The notes under the pieces: model-generated
Told to the model about the DNA's origin: nothing
Seen by the model: the letters and a program-made list of their open reading frames with translations, nothing else
The model's database searches: none
Source: Streptosporangium sandarakinum
Lineage (GTDB): Bacteria; Actinomycetota; Actinomycetes; Streptosporangiales; Streptosporangiaceae
Length of the DNA stretch: 64,000 bases
Assembly: GCF_013409935.1 (NCBI RefSeq)
Contig: NZ_JACCCO010000002.1
Span: forward strand, 806,001-870,000
Reading direction: 5' to 3'
Part shown: positions 29,231-38,244 of the stretch, one piece after another
How the letters are laid out: every line of letters starts with the position of its first letter
Position numbering within the stretch: the stretch's first letter is position 1
Made by a program: the position numbers and the translations under genes

Positions 29231-31402
29231 TCAGGCCTTCTCCAGGTACTCGGCGCGCTCGTCGGCCAGCAGCCGGTCGATCTCCGTACGGAGCACGGGG
29301 TGCCCGATCAGCTCGGGGTCGGCCGCCAGCATCTCCTCGGCGTCCGCGCGGGCGGCGAGGATGACCTCCTCGTCGCGCAGGAGCTGGAGCATCTTCAGCG
29401 ACGACCGGCGCCCCGACTGGGCCACGCCGAGCACGTCGCCCTCGCGGCGCTGCTCCAGATCGACGCGCGACAGCTCGAAGCCGTCGAGGGTCGCCGCCAC
29501 CGCGTCGAGCCGCTGCCGGGCGGGCGTGCCGCCCGGGGCGTCGCTCACCAGCAGGCACAGCCCCGGCAGCCCGCCCCGGCCGACCCGGCCGCGCAGCTGG
29601 TGGAGCTGGGAGACGCCGAACCGGTCGGCGTCCATGATCACCATGACCGAGGAGTTGGGGACGTCCACGCCCACCTCGATGACCGTGGTCGCCACCAGGA
29701 CGTCGACCTCGCCGCGGGCGAAGGCCCGCATCACGGCGTCCTTCTCCTCCGGGGGCAGCTTGCCGTGCAGCACCGCCGTACGGAGCCCGGAGAGCGGCCC
29801 CTCCGAGAGCATCGCGGCCACGTCGAGCACGGCCAGCGGCGGCCGCCGCTCGTCGTCGCCCTTGGCCAGGTCTCCCTCGTCGCCCTCCAGGTCGCCGATG
29901 CGGGGGCAGACGATGTACGCCTGCCGGCCCAGCTCGACCTCCTCGCGCAGCCGCGTCCAGGCGCGGTCGAGGAAGTGCGGCTTCTCGGCCGCGGGCACCA
30001 CGTGCGTGGTGATCGGCGCGCGGCCGGAGGGGAGCTGGGAGAGCGTGGAGACCGTGAGGTCGCCGAAGACCGTCATGGCGACCGTGCGCGGGATCGGGGT
30101 GGCGGTCATGACCAGCACGTGCGGGCGCCCCTCGCCGGCCTTCTCGCGCAGCGCGTCGCGCTGCTCGACGCCGAAGCGGTGCTGCTCGTCCACCACCACC
30201 AGGCCCAGATCGGCGAACTGCACCCGCTCCTGGAGCACCGCGTGGGTGCCGACCACGATGCCGGCCGCCCCCGAGGCCGCGTCGAGCATGGCCGAGCGGC
30301 GGGCCGCGGCGCCCAGTGAGCCGGTCAGCAGCGCGACGGAGGTGCCGCCGAACATGCCGCCCGTGGCCAGGTCGCCGAGCATGGCGGTGATCGAGCGGTG
30401 ATGCTGCTGGGCGAGCACCTCGGTGGGGGCCAGCAGCACGGCCTGCCCGCCGGCGTCGACCACCTGGAGCATGGCGCGCAGCGCGACGACGGTCTTGCCC
30501 GCGCCGACCTCGCCCTGCAGCAGCCGGTGCATGGGATGGGGCCGGGCGAGGTCTTCGGCGATCTCCTCGCCGACGTCCCGCTGCCCCTCGGTGAGCTGGA
30601 ACGGCAGGCGCGCGTCGAAGTCGGCCAGCAGCCCGTCGCCGCGCGGCGGCCGGGGCGTGGCCGGCCAGGAGCCTGCCGCCATCTTGCGCTGCACCAGCAC
30701 GGCCTGCAGCGTGAACGCCTCGTCGAACTTCAGCCGCTTGCGCGCCCGGGACACGTCGGCGTGGTCGCGCGGCCGGTGGATCGCCAGCAGCGCCTCGGCC
30801 AGGCCGGGCAGCCGGTGCCGGGTGCGCAGCTCGGCCGGGAGCGGGTCGTCGAGCGGGCCGAGGGTGTCGAGGACGACCCCCAGCGCCCGGCGGATCGCCC
30901 ACGGCGTCACGTCCTTGCCCGCGGGGTAGATCGGCACCAGCGCCGCGGCGAACTCCTCGGCGTCCGCCTCGGTCTCGTCGAACATCTCGAACTCGGGGTG
31001 GGAGAGCTGCCACCTGCGCTTGTCGCCCTGGCCGAACGCGCCGACCTTGCCGGCGAACATGCCGCGCCGCCCCGGCCGCAGCCGCGTCTCGGCGATGTGG
31101 GACGCCCGGCCGAAGAAGGAGAGGTAGATCTTGCTGCGGCGGCCGTCGACGACCTCGACCTCCAGCCAGGTGCCGCCCTTGTTGCGCATCGGCCTGCGCA
31201 TGAGCCTGGTCACCTCGCCCACCACGGTGACGTGCTCGTCGACCTGCAGGTCGTCGAGGTCGGTCAGCTCGCCCCGCTCGGCGTAGCGGCGCGGGTAGTG
31301 CCGCAGGAGGTCGCCGACGGTGCGCAGGCCGAGAACGCTCTCCAGCAGCTTGGAGGTCTTGGGATCCAGCGCTTTCGTCAGCGGCTCGTCGAAGCTCGTC
31401 AC
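29231..31402 (-). CDS. recG: ATP-dependent DNA helicase RecG
   Basis: 723 residues. The N-terminal wedge/OB region (GLRTVGDLLRHYPRRY) is followed by the superfamily 2 helicase core: LQGEVGAGKTVVALRAML (motif I), LAPTEVLAQQH (Ia), VVDEQHRFG (motif II, DEQH), TATPIPRT (III), and in the second lobe VLHGKLPPEEKD, TTVIEVGVDVPNSSVMVIMDADRFGVSQLHQLRGRVGRG (V, VI). RecG rewinds stalled replication forks and branch-migrates Holliday junctions. It is 100 bp downstream of the DAK2-domain gene, the usual actinobacterial order. Confidence 0.97.
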   Translation of the reverse strand: MTSFDEPLTKALDPKTSKLLESVLGLRTVGDLLRHYPRRYAERGELTDLDDLQVDEHVTVVGEVTRLMRRPMRNKGGTWLEVEVVDGRRSKIYLSFFGRASHIAETRLRPGRRGMFAGKVGAFGQGDKRRWQLSHPEFEMFDETEADAEEFAAALVPIYPAGKDVTPWAIRRALGVVLDTLGPLDDPLPAELRTRHRLPGLAEALLAIHRPRDHADVSRARKRLKFDEAFTLQAVLVQRKMAAGSWPATPRPPRGDGLLADFDARLPFQLTEGQRDVGEEIAEDLARPHPMHRLLQGEVGAGKTVVALRAMLQVVDAGGQAVLLAPTEVLAQQHHRSITAMLGDLATGGMFGGTSVALLTGSLGAAARRSAMLDAASGAAGIVVGTHAVLQERVQFADLGLVVVDEQHRFGVEQRDALREKAGEGRPHVLVMTATPIPRTVAMTVFGDLTVSTLSQLPSGRAPITTHVVPAAEKPHFLDRAWTRLREEVELGRQAYIVCPRIGDLEGDEGDLAKGDDERRPPLAVLDVAAMLSEGPLSGLRTAVLHGKLPPEEKDAVMRAFARGEVDVLVATTVIEVGVDVPNSSVMVIMDADRFGVSQLHQLRGRVGRGGLPGLCLLVSDAPGGTPARQRLDAVAATLDGFELSRVDLEQRREGDVLGVAQSGRRSSLKMLQLLRDEEVILAARADAEEMLAADPELIGHPVLRTEIDRLLADERAEYLEKA

Positions 31403-31502
31403 CCCACGTTTCTACCGTGCCGGACGGACAGAACCGGCGCGTGCCGCCCCACCGGGTCCGCGGAACCGGACGGCACGCCGCCGGGCCGCACCCGGGCGCG
31501 GC

Positions 31503-33080
31503 TCACTCCACGCCGACGAGCAGCGGGTAGCCGCCCTGACCGCCCTCGTACACGACGACCTCCACGTCGGGCCTCTCCTCGGCCAGGTGGTCGCGTACGG
31601 CGCCGGCCAGACCGGGCGGCGCGCCGGCGCCCTCCAGCATGGTCACCAGCTCACTGGCGGGGGTCATCATGCGGCGGACGATCTCGATCGCGACGCCGGT
31701 GACGTCGGCGCCGACCACCGCCGCGTCGCCGTCGACCACGCCCAGGACGTCTCCCGGCGCGACCAGTCCGGCGCTCGTCATGACCTCCCGGTCGGCCACC
31801 CAGACGTGCCCGTGGCGGGTGTGCGCGGCGGCCTCGGTCATGGCGACCACGTCGTCGTCGAAGCGGCGCAGCGGGTCGTGGACCGCCAGCGCGGCCAGCC
31901 CCTGCACCGAGGCCCTGGTGGGCAGCACGGCCACGGTCAGGCCCTCCTCCCGGGCGATCTCGGCGGCGGCCGTCGCCACCTCTCGCGTGCCGTCGTCGTT
32001 GGGCAGCACCGCGACCTCCGAGCCCGCCTCGCGGATCGCGGCGAGGACCGCCGCCAGCGGCGGGCTGGACCCGGGCTCCCTTCGCACCACCACCGCTCCC
32101 GCCTGCCCGAACACCGCGCCCAGCGCGGGGCCCGCGGCCACCGCCACCACGCCCCGGCGGCGGGCGGGCGGATGGGTGTGCCCGGGTCCGCCGAGGTAGG
32201 TCACCCTGATCCGGTGGGGTCTGCCCGCCGCCATGCCCGCCTCGATCGCCGCCCCCGCGTCGTCCACGTGGACGTGGACGTTCCACAGGTCGTCGCCGCC
32301 CACGACCACCAGGGAGTCGCCGAGCGCGTCGAGCTCCCGGCGCAGCCGCCCGACCGCGTCCGCGCCGGCGTCCAGCAGGTACATGACCTCGTAGCAGGGC
32401 CCGCCCTGCGGCTCGGCGACAGGTCCGGGCATGGTCCCGCGGGCCGGCGCGGGGACGTCGGGCCGGCCGGGGTAGGAGCCGGTGACCACCGCGGCGAGGC
32501 TCTCCAGGATGAGGGCCAGCCCTGCCCCGCCCGCGTCCACGACCCCGCTCCTGGCCAGCACGTCGAGCTGGCCCGGCGTACGGCGCAGCGCCGCGCGCGC
32601 CTCCTCGGCGGCCTTCCCGGCCACCGCCGCCAGGTCCGCCGACAGCCCCCGCACGGCCCCGGCGGCGGCGGTGAGCACGCTGAGCACCGTGCCCTCCACC
32701 GGCCTGGCCACCGCCTCGCGGGCCAGTTCGGCGGCCCTGACCAGCCCGCGTCCGAGGTCGGCCCCCCGGCCCTCGGCGGTCCGCAGCACCTCGGCGAGGC
32801 CGCGCAGCGCCTGGCTGACGATGACGCCGGAGTTGCCGCGGGCCCCGAGCAGCGCGCCCCGGGCGAACGCCTGCCAGGTGGTCGCGGTGTCGGCGTCGGC
32901 GGGCAGCTCGTCGAGCGCCTCGGCCGCCGAGAGCATGGTCAGGTGCAGGTTGGTGCCGGTGTCACCGTCGGGGACGGGGAAGACGTTGAGCGCGTCGATC
33001 TCCCGCCGGGCCCGGCCCAGGGTCTCCGCGGCCAGCCGGGACCAGCGCCGCACCGCCGGCGCGTCGAGAACCTGCAGCAT
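31503..33080 (-). CDS. DAK2-domain fusion protein (YloV/FakA-like, fatty acid kinase subunit A type)
   Basis: 525 residues. The ATG at 33080 is preceded by GCAGGAGGG. An N-terminal DAK2 nucleotide-binding domain shows [18 protein letters not shown] (Mg-binding Asp cluster) and [19 protein letters not shown]. The middle and C-terminal domains ([34 protein letters not shown]) match the FakA/YloV layout. FakA phosphorylates fatty acids presented by a FakB (DegV) protein; no fakB lies in this window, so the activity is inferred from the family. Divergent from rpmB and upstream of recG. Confidence 0.88.
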   Translation of the reverse strand: MLQVLDAPAVRRWSRLAAETLGRARREIDALNVFPVPDGDTGTNLHLTMLSAAEALDELPADADTATTWQAFARGALLGARGNSGVIVSQALRGLAEVLRTAEGRGADLGRGLVRAAELAREAVARPVEGTVLSVLTAAAGAVRGLSADLAAVAGKAAEEARAALRRTPGQLDVLARSGVVDAGGAGLALILESLAAVVTGSYPGRPDVPAPARGTMPGPVAEPQGGPCYEVMYLLDAGADAVGRLRRELDALGDSLVVVGGDDLWNVHVHVDDAGAAIEAGMAAGRPHRIRVTYLGGPGHTHPPARRRGVVAVAAGPALGAVFGQAGAVVVRREPGSSPPLAAVLAAIREAGSEVAVLPNDDGTREVATAAAEIAREEGLTVAVLPTRASVQGLAALAVHDPLRRFDDDVVAMTEAAAHTRHGHVWVADREVMTSAGLVAPGDVLGVVDGDAAVVGADVTGVAIEIVRRMMTPASELVTMLEGAGAPPGLAGAVRDHLAEERPDVEVVVYEGGQGGYPLLVGVE

Positions 33081-33330
33081 GCCCGCCCTCCTGCCCGTCG
33101 CCGCGGGGTCGCTCCGCCGCGCGTCCCACCGGACCACGGAAGCGACCCGCCGGGGATGCGCTACGGTTGTCCTGGAGATTATCTCCGTTCGACCAGGCGT
33201 GACGGCTCCTGTTGGCACGCACGGCCGGACATCGGATATCCTCGTGTGGCCAGCCGGTCGTCCCGGCGTGCCCGATGACCGCCCGCTAGCGAGGCGGATC
33301 GAGCCTCTCTACCGATCTAAGGAGCGAATC

Positions 33331-33516
33331 GTGGCTTCCGTCTGCGACGTCTGCGCTAAGAAGCCGACCTTCGGCAACAACATCTCCCATTCGCACCGCC
33401 GCACCCGCCGCCGCTGGAACCCCAACATCCAGACCGTGCGCGCGGTGGTGAACGGTACGCCGAAGCGGATGAACGTGTGCACCTCCTGCATCAAGGCCGG
33501 CAAGGTCGCCCGCTAG
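33331..33516 (+). CDS. rpmB: 50S ribosomal protein L28
   Basis: 61 residues from GTG 33331, preceded by an excellent AAGGAGCG. Starts [20 protein letters not shown] and carries two Cys pairs (CDVC and CTSC), so it is the zinc-binding form. Divergently transcribed from the DAK2 gene, as in most actinobacteria. Zinc-free L28 paralogues under Zur control exist in many relatives; none is seen here. Confidence 0.97.
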   Translation: MASVCDVCAKKPTFGNNISHSHRRTRRRWNPNIQTVRAVVNGTPKRMNVCTSCIKAGKVAR

Positions 33517-33530
33517 TCAGACCTCCCGCG

Positions 33531-33575
33531 CAGCCCGCCGTACCCGCTGAGGGAACGGCGGGCTGCCGCCTTTTC
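33531..33575 (+). terminator. Terminator of rpmB
   Basis: CAGCCCGCCGT (33531-33541) pairs with ACGGCGGGCTG (33555-33565), and the stem is followed by CCGCCTTTTCC. It sits 15 bases after the rpmB stop codon and may also serve the convergent thiD. Confidence 0.8.
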
Positions 33576-33653
33576 CGGGGCCGCACCCGCATGGTCCGCC
33601 CGGCCCGCCGCCGCGCCGCGCCCGAGGGCCGGGCGGAGGCGGGACCCCGGCCG

Positions 33654-34448
33654 TCAGCGCCAGAGCCAGCCGTGGTCGACGGGGCCGATGCCCGCGCCCA
33701 GCGGGAACCCCCGGGCGATCGCGCCCGTGACGTACTCCTTGGCCCTGCCCACCGCCCCCGGAACGTCCTCGCCGAGGGCGAGGTAGGAGGCGATGGCCGA
33801 GGCCAGCGTGCAGCCGGTGCCGTGGGTGTGCCGGTTGTCGTGCCGTTCGGCGGTGAAGCGGAACTCCCGGACGCCGTCGGTCAGCAGGTCGACCGGCGCG
33901 CCCGGCAGGTGGCCGCCCTTGACCAGCACCCAGGCGGGCCCCATCGTGAGGACCGCGTCGGCGGCCCGGCGCATGTCGCCCTCCTCCTCCACCTTCACCC
34001 CGGTGAGCTGGGCCACCTCCCAGAGGTTGGGGGTGACGACGGTGGCCGTCGGCAGCAGCCGGGTCCGCACCGTGTCCACGGCCTCGGGCGCCAGCAGCGC
34101 GTCGCCGTGCTTGGAGACCCCCACCGGGTCCACCACCACCGGCGCGTCCACCCCGGCGAGCACCTCCGCGACCGTCTCGACGAGCACGGGTGAGGCGAGC
34201 ATCCCCGTCTTGACGGCCTGGACCCCGATGTCGCCCAGCACCGAGTCGAGCTGCGCGCGCACCGCCTCGGGGGGAAGCTCCCAGTACCCCTGCACGCCCA
34301 GCGAGTTCTGCGCCGTCACGGCGGAGATGACGCTCATGCCGTGCACGCCGAGGGCGAGCATGGTCTTCAGGTCGGCCTGGATGCCCGCGCCGCCGCCGGA
34401 GTCGGAACCGGCGACGGTCAGTACGCGGGGAGGGATCGAATCGGTCAT
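33654..34448 (-). CDS. thiD: Hydroxymethylpyrimidine/phosphomethylpyrimidine kinase
   Basis: 264 residues. Ribokinase-fold signature segments: [74 protein letters not shown] and the catalytic [18 protein letters not shown]. It phosphorylates HMP and HMP-P in thiamine synthesis. The ATG at 34448 is used; a TTG four codons upstream is also possible. It is part of a minus-strand group thiL - CBM2-like gene - thiD. Confidence 0.95.
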   Translation of the reverse strand: MTDSIPPRVLTVAGSDSGGGAGIQADLKTMLALGVHGMSVISAVTAQNSLGVQGYWELPPEAVRAQLDSVLGDIGVQAVKTGMLASPVLVETVAEVLAGVDAPVVVDPVGVSKHGDALLAPEAVDTVRTRLLPTATVVTPNLWEVAQLTGVKVEEEGDMRRAADAVLTMGPAWVLVKGGHLPGAPVDLLTDGVREFRFTAERHDNRHTHGTGCTLASAIASYLALGEDVPGAVGRAKEYVTGAIARGFPLGAGIGPVDHGWLWR

Positions 34449-34476
34449 ACCGCCATCCAACCAGGTGCGGTCCCGC

Positions 34477-35574
34477 TCAGCCGACCGTGCACTTCCCCTG
34501 CGGGCTTCGGCAGGTCCGCGGGGTCTCGGCCCGGCCCTGCGCGGTCACGGTGAGGACCAGCCTCTCCCCCGCGTCCATGTCCTCGGCCGACTCGATCACC
34601 AGGGTGTCGCCGTCCTGCCGCCAGCCGGCGCCCTCGACCGAGGTGACCTCTCCGCCGACCGGCAGGCTCAGGTCCAGTCCGGGGAGGCGCTCGTCCGCGG
34701 CGACCACGAGCCGGGCGGTGTACGCCTGCTGCCTCTGCCGTACGACGCCGAACCCGACCCGCAGGGCCGCGCCCGGGACGGAGGCGGCGGCCGGCTCCGC
34801 CGTGGACGACTGCGTCTCGGGGGTCTGCTCGACCGGCGGCGGGGTGGTGGCCTGCGGGGTCTCCGCCGTGTCGTGCCGAGGGCCGGTGGTGGGGCCGACG
34901 ACGTACGACTGGTCACCGGGGCCGGGGGCGGCGTCCTCGCCGGACCTGTCGACCGGCCGCGAGTGCTGGGCGCGGCGCGGGACACGGGTGTCCTCCGGAC
35001 GCGGCGTCGCGGTGGGCGTGCGGCCGGAGCGGCGCTGCTGCGTCCGGGGCGTCACGGGAGCCGGGGTCGCGCTCTCCCCGGCGGCCGGGGACTCCCCGGC
35101 GGGCGGCTCGGTCTCGTCGCCGGGCGGGCTCTCCTCCTCCGGGGGGAGCGAGGCGGAGCCGTCCGGCTCGTCGAAGGCCGTCGCGTGGCAGCCGCGCGGC
35201 GGGCACGCCGCGTCCGGAGCCGTCTCCGAGCCGCTCAGCAGGCGGACGCCCCCGAAGGTCCCGCCCAGCACCACGGTCACCGCGGCGACGGCGAGCACGG
35301 TCTTCTTCCCCCGCCCGGCCCGCCGGCGGTCCTCCGGCCAGGCCGGCTCCGGCATCTCGGACGTGGCCGTCCAGCCCGAGCCCAGGAAGCCCGCACGGGT
35401 GACGGTCTCGGCCTCGCCGGTCCCGGTCGTGAGGGTCACGGTCTCCGCCGACTCCTCGGGCCGGAGACGCCGGCCGACCGGCGTGTCGAGACTGCGGGTC
35501 TCCTCGGGGAGCTCCGGGTCACGTTCCCGCTGTACACGGCGGGCGTTTTCCCTATGTCCACCATGGCGGCCCAT
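34477..35574 (-). CDS. Membrane-anchored protein with Pro/Thr-rich stalk and CBM2-like C-terminal domain
   Basis: 365 residues, unrecognised as a whole. A cytoplasmic N-terminal part of about 88 residues rich in charged amino acids (with [11 protein letters not shown]) is followed by one membrane segment ([23 protein letters not shown]), an extracellular Pro/Thr/Ser/Glu-rich stalk of about 140 residues and a C-terminal beta domain. The last 95 residues ([39 protein letters not shown] ... [12 protein letters not shown]) resemble the CBM2/bacterial cellulose-binding fold pattern, with two Cys near the end ([13 protein letters not shown]). GGAAGGGG precedes the ATG. It is wedged between thiL and thiD but has no obvious thiamine role; a cell-surface role is likelier. 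Confidence 0.7.
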   Translation of the reverse strand: MGRHGGHRENARRVQRERDPELPEETRSLDTPVGRRLRPEESAETVTLTTGTGEAETVTRAGFLGSGWTATSEMPEPAWPEDRRRAGRGKKTVLAVAAVTVVLGGTFGGVRLLSGSETAPDAACPPRGCHATAFDEPDGSASLPPEEESPPGDETEPPAGESPAAGESATPAPVTPRTQQRRSGRTPTATPRPEDTRVPRRAQHSRPVDRSGEDAAPGPGDQSYVVGPTTGPRHDTAETPQATTPPPVEQTPETQSSTAEPAAASVPGAALRVGFGVVRQRQQAYTARLVVAADERLPGLDLSLPVGGEVTSVEGAGWRQDGDTLVIESAEDMDAGERLVLTVTAQGRAETPRTCRSPQGKCTVG

Positions 35575-35670
35575 GTCGCCCCTTCCACCAGGAATTCCGA
35601 CAGCACATCTTCATACCAGTTCAGTAACCCTTGGGGGCAAATTTCACTGGGGTCACATCGGTGGCACGCG

Positions 35671-36636
35671 TCACTCGCGGAAGTGGTCCCAGCCGCCGTG
35701 CTCCACCGAGCGTCCCTCGACCCGCACTCCCCCGCCCTCGATGATCCGGCCGACCATGGTCCACTCCGAGGGCAACGCTACGCCGTTCGGGAAGGTCGCG
35801 GCGAGCGCGTGGTCGTCTCCGCCGGAAAGGACCCATTCCAGGGGGTCGGCGCCGAGCAGGTCCGCGGCCTCGCGCAGCGCGCCGGGCACGGGGAGGCGTA
35901 CGGGGTCGAGCACGACGCCGACGCCACTGGCCCGCGCCACGTGGCCGAGGTCCTGCAGCAGGCCGTCGCTGACGTCGAGCATCGCCGTGGCGCCTAGCCC
36001 GGCCGCCTCCGGACCGCGGGCGTACGGCGGGAGAGGACGGCGGTGCGCCTCGACGAGCCCGGCCTGCTCCGCGGGAACGGTCACGCCCGCGCGGAGCAGC
36101 GCGAGGCCGGCGGCGGCGTGCCCGAGCCGTCCCGTCACCGCGACCACGTCTCCTGGGCGCGCCCCCGAGCGGGTGACCGGCGCGCGCCCGCCCAGGTCAC
36201 CCAGGGCGGTGACCCCGATCACCACCGCGTCGCAGCGGGTGACGTCGCCGCCGACCACGCTGGCGCCGACCAGGTCGCACTCGTCGCGCAAGCCGTCGGT
36301 GAGGTCGTCCAGCCAGCCGGTGGACGCGTCGGCGGGCAGGCCGAGGCCGACCACGATGCCGGTGGGGCGGGCGCCCATCGCCGCGACGTCGGAGAGGTTC
36401 TGCGCGGCGGCCTTGCGGCCGATGTCGTAGCCGCTGGACCAATCGCGGCGGAAGTGCCTACCCTCGATCAGGAGGTCCGTCGTCACGACGACCCGCCCGT
36501 CGGGGGCCCGCAACAGCGCCGCGTCGTCGCCGGGACCGAGTAATACCGCCCCTTCCTGTGGCAGACGTCCGGAAATACGTGAGACAATCCCGAATTCGCC
36601 GAGATCTCCGACTGTGATGGCGCACCTCCTGTTCAT
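35671..36636 (-). CDS. thiL: Thiamine-monophosphate kinase
   Basis: 321 residues. Typical segments are TVGDLGEFGIVSRIS, LLGPGDDAALLRAPDGRVVVTTDLLIEGRHFRRDWSS, GRKAAAQNLSDVAAMGARPTG, GGDVTRCD, VAVTGRLGHAAAGLALL, MLDVSDGLLQDLGH and LSGGDDHALAATFP. The enzyme makes thiamine diphosphate, the active cofactor. AGGAGG lies just inside the assumed start ATG at 36636, and no second start codon fits it, so the start is somewhat uncertain. Divergent from the stand-alone Lrp-type ligand-binding gene. Confidence 0.93.
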   Translation of the reverse strand: MNRRCAITVGDLGEFGIVSRISGRLPQEGAVLLGPGDDAALLRAPDGRVVVTTDLLIEGRHFRRDWSSGYDIGRKAAAQNLSDVAAMGARPTGIVVGLGLPADASTGWLDDLTDGLRDECDLVGASVVGGDVTRCDAVVIGVTALGDLGGRAPVTRSGARPGDVVAVTGRLGHAAAGLALLRAGVTVPAEQAGLVEAHRRPLPPYARGPEAAGLGATAMLDVSDGLLQDLGHVARASGVGVVLDPVRLPVPGALREAADLLGADPLEWVLSGGDDHALAATFPNGVALPSEWTMVGRIIEGGGVRVEGRSVEHGGWDHFRE

Positions 36637-36687
36637 CACAGGGTACGGTGGCCCTTCGGCACTGATCCAATCGCCCCGGAGGACGTT

Positions 36688-36921
36688 ATGGTGCAGGCCT
36701 ACATCCTTATCCAGACCGAGGTCGGCAAGGCCGCGAGCGTGGCCGGGCAGATCGCGGGAATCCCCGGTGTCACGCAGGCGGAGGACGTCACCGGGCCCTA
36801 CGATGTGATCGTCCGCGCCGAGGCGCGGAACGTCGACGAGCTGGGCAAGCTCGTCGTGGCCAGGATCCAGGGGGTCGAGGGGATCACGCGCACGCTCACG
36901 TGCCCCATCGTCCACATCTGA
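36688..36921 (+). CDS. Stand-alone Lrp/AsnC ligand-binding (RAM) domain protein
   Basis: 77 residues: MVQAYILIQTEVGKAASVAGQ ... GVTQAEDVTGPYDVIVRAEA ... RIQGVEGITRTLTCPIV. This is the effector-binding half of Lrp/AsnC regulators without any helix-turn-helix. GGAGG precedes the ATG. Such single-domain proteins form ring oligomers that bind amino acids and may modulate full-length Lrp proteins; the function here is unknown. The stop codon coincides with the start of an 18-bp tandem repeat array that leads into the next gene. Confidence 0.9.
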   Translation: MVQAYILIQTEVGKAASVAGQIAGIPGVTQAEDVTGPYDVIVRAEARNVDELGKLVVARIQGVEGITRTLTCPIVHI

Positions 36922-37045
36922 GCGTCACGGAAAGCCGAGCGTCACGGAAAGCCCGAACATCACCGAAGGTCCGAGCGTCGTGGGAGACCCGAACACCACG
37001 GGGAGTCCGAGAGTCACGGAAGGTCCGAGCGCCACGGGGAGGCGC
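36921..37045 (+). repeat. 18-bp tandem repeat, about seven copies, entering the next coding region
   Basis: Units beginning near 36921, 36938, 36956, 36974, 36992, 37010 and 37028 follow the pattern GA[G/A]CGTCACGGAAGGTCC with scattered changes; spacing is 18 bp (17 for the first). Because 18 is a multiple of three the array stays open in several frames; in the frame of the downstream DUF3515 gene it reads PSVTES-PNITEG-PSVVGD-PNTTGS-PRVTEG-PSATGR. The array begins at the stop codon of the preceding gene. Confidence 0.85.
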
Positions 37046-37495
37046 CGGACGCCGTCCCGGCCCGCCCGCTGGGCCGCCTGTGCCTGCGCCCTGCTGGCCC
37101 TGGCCGGGTGCGGCGGCCCGGTCCGGGTGGAGCCGCCCGCTCCGCAGGGACAGGCCGCCGCCGGATGCCGGGCGCTCGGCGGGCGGCTTCCGGCCGAGCT
37201 CGACGGCGCGGAGCGGACGGAGTCGGAGCCCGCGTCGCCGTACGTCGCGGTCTGGGGCGGCGGCGAGATCGCGCTGCGCTGCGGGGTGCCCAGGCCGCCG
37301 TCCATGTCGGCCACCGCCGAGGTGCCGGAGATCGACGGGGTGGCGTGGTTCTCGGACCCGGCCCGGCCCCTGCTGTTCACCGCGATCGGCCGGGAGGCGT
37401 ACGTCGAGGTGACGGTCTCCCGCAAGCACGTGTCGGAGAGCGTCCTCGTCGACCTCGCGGCCCCGATCAAGGCGGCGCTGCCCCAGACGGGGTGA
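36980..37495 (+). CDS. DUF3515 family lipoprotein
   Basis: 171 residues from GTG 36980, inside the 18-bp repeat array (GAAGG lies ten bases upstream). A repeat-encoded, hydrophilic N-terminal extension of about 30 residues precedes the signal segment WAACACALLALAGC, whose lipobox Cys should be lipidated. The mature part has the DUF3515 pattern: V-A-V-W-G-G-G-E-I-A-L-R-C-G-V-P-R-P, VAWFSDPARPLLFTAIGREAYVEV. The family is actinobacterial, secreted and of unknown function. If translation truly starts at 36980 the extension is unusually long for a lipoprotein signal. Confidence 0.75.
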   Translation: MGDPNTTGSPRVTEGPSATGRRRTPSRPARWAACACALLALAGCGGPVRVEPPAPQGQAAAGCRALGGRLPAELDGAERTESEPASPYVAVWGGGEIALRCGVPRPPSMSATAEVPEIDGVAWFSDPARPLLFTAIGREAYVEVTVSRKHVSESVLVDLAAPIKAALPQTG

Positions 37496-37588
37496 CCCGT
37501 ACCGGGACGGCGCGGGGAGGGATTCCCGCCCACGTCGGGACGCCTCCGCGGGCTGCTTAAGCCCAACCACAACGGGCATCCAGGACAA

Positions 37589-38128
37589 ATGTGGAGAAAA
37601 GCAGTATTTGAAGGGTTGATAGCGGGGGCGGCCGGCGCGGTCGCCATGACGCTGGCGGAGAAGGTGGAGCAGCGCCTGACCGGGCGACCCGACTCCCGCG
37701 TGCCGGCCCGGGTGCTGGAGCGGCTGACCGGGCTGCCCGAGATGCCGGCCGGGCAGCCCGTGCCGCTCAACCTGGCGATGCACCTCGGACAGGGATGCCT
37801 GCTCGGCGTGCTGCGCGGCATGATGGCGACCGCCGGGCTGCGCGGCCCGTGGTCCTCGGCGATGTTCTGGGTGGTGCGGCTCACCAACGACCAGACGCTG
37901 GAGAACGCGACCGGCGTGGGCGCCCCGCCGTGGACCTGGCCCCGGCGCGAGCTCGTGGTGGACCTGCTGCACAAGGGCGTCTACGCCTTCACCACGGGGG
38001 TCGTCGCCGACCGGCTCGCCGAACGGCACGGCCTCGGCCCCGGGCAGGTGCACGCCAACATTGCGCCGGGCCGTGCCGCGGACGTGGCCCCGCCGCCCCG
38101 GGGACGCCGTACCCTCGCGCGGAGGTGA
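37589..38128 (+). CDS. Conserved protein of unknown function, membrane-associated
   Basis: 179 residues; ATG 37589 is preceded by AGGACAA. I do not recognise a family. The N-terminus has a hydrophobic, Ala/Gly-rich helix (FEGLIAGAAGAVAMTLAEKVEQ), followed by LNLAMHLGQGCLLGVLRGMMATAGL and LLHKGVYAFTTGVVADRLAERHG, which together look like three or four membrane or membrane-edge helices, and a Pro/Arg-rich tail. Monocistronic, converging with ddl. The tail may be disordered. Confidence 0.65.
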   Translation: MWRKAVFEGLIAGAAGAVAMTLAEKVEQRLTGRPDSRVPARVLERLTGLPEMPAGQPVPLNLAMHLGQGCLLGVLRGMMATAGLRGPWSSAMFWVVRLTNDQTLENATGVGAPPWTWPRRELVVDLLHKGVYAFTTGVVADRLAERHGLGPGQVHANIAPGRAADVAPPPRGRRTLARR

Positions 38129-38244
38129 CGGGACCGGTGCGGACGCCGTCACCCGCGCGGCACGGCCCGTAGTACGGCTCCGCCGGCCCGCACGGCGTGA
38201 GGCGAGCCGGGCACGGGCCGGGGAGCGGCGCCGGGCGAGCCGGG

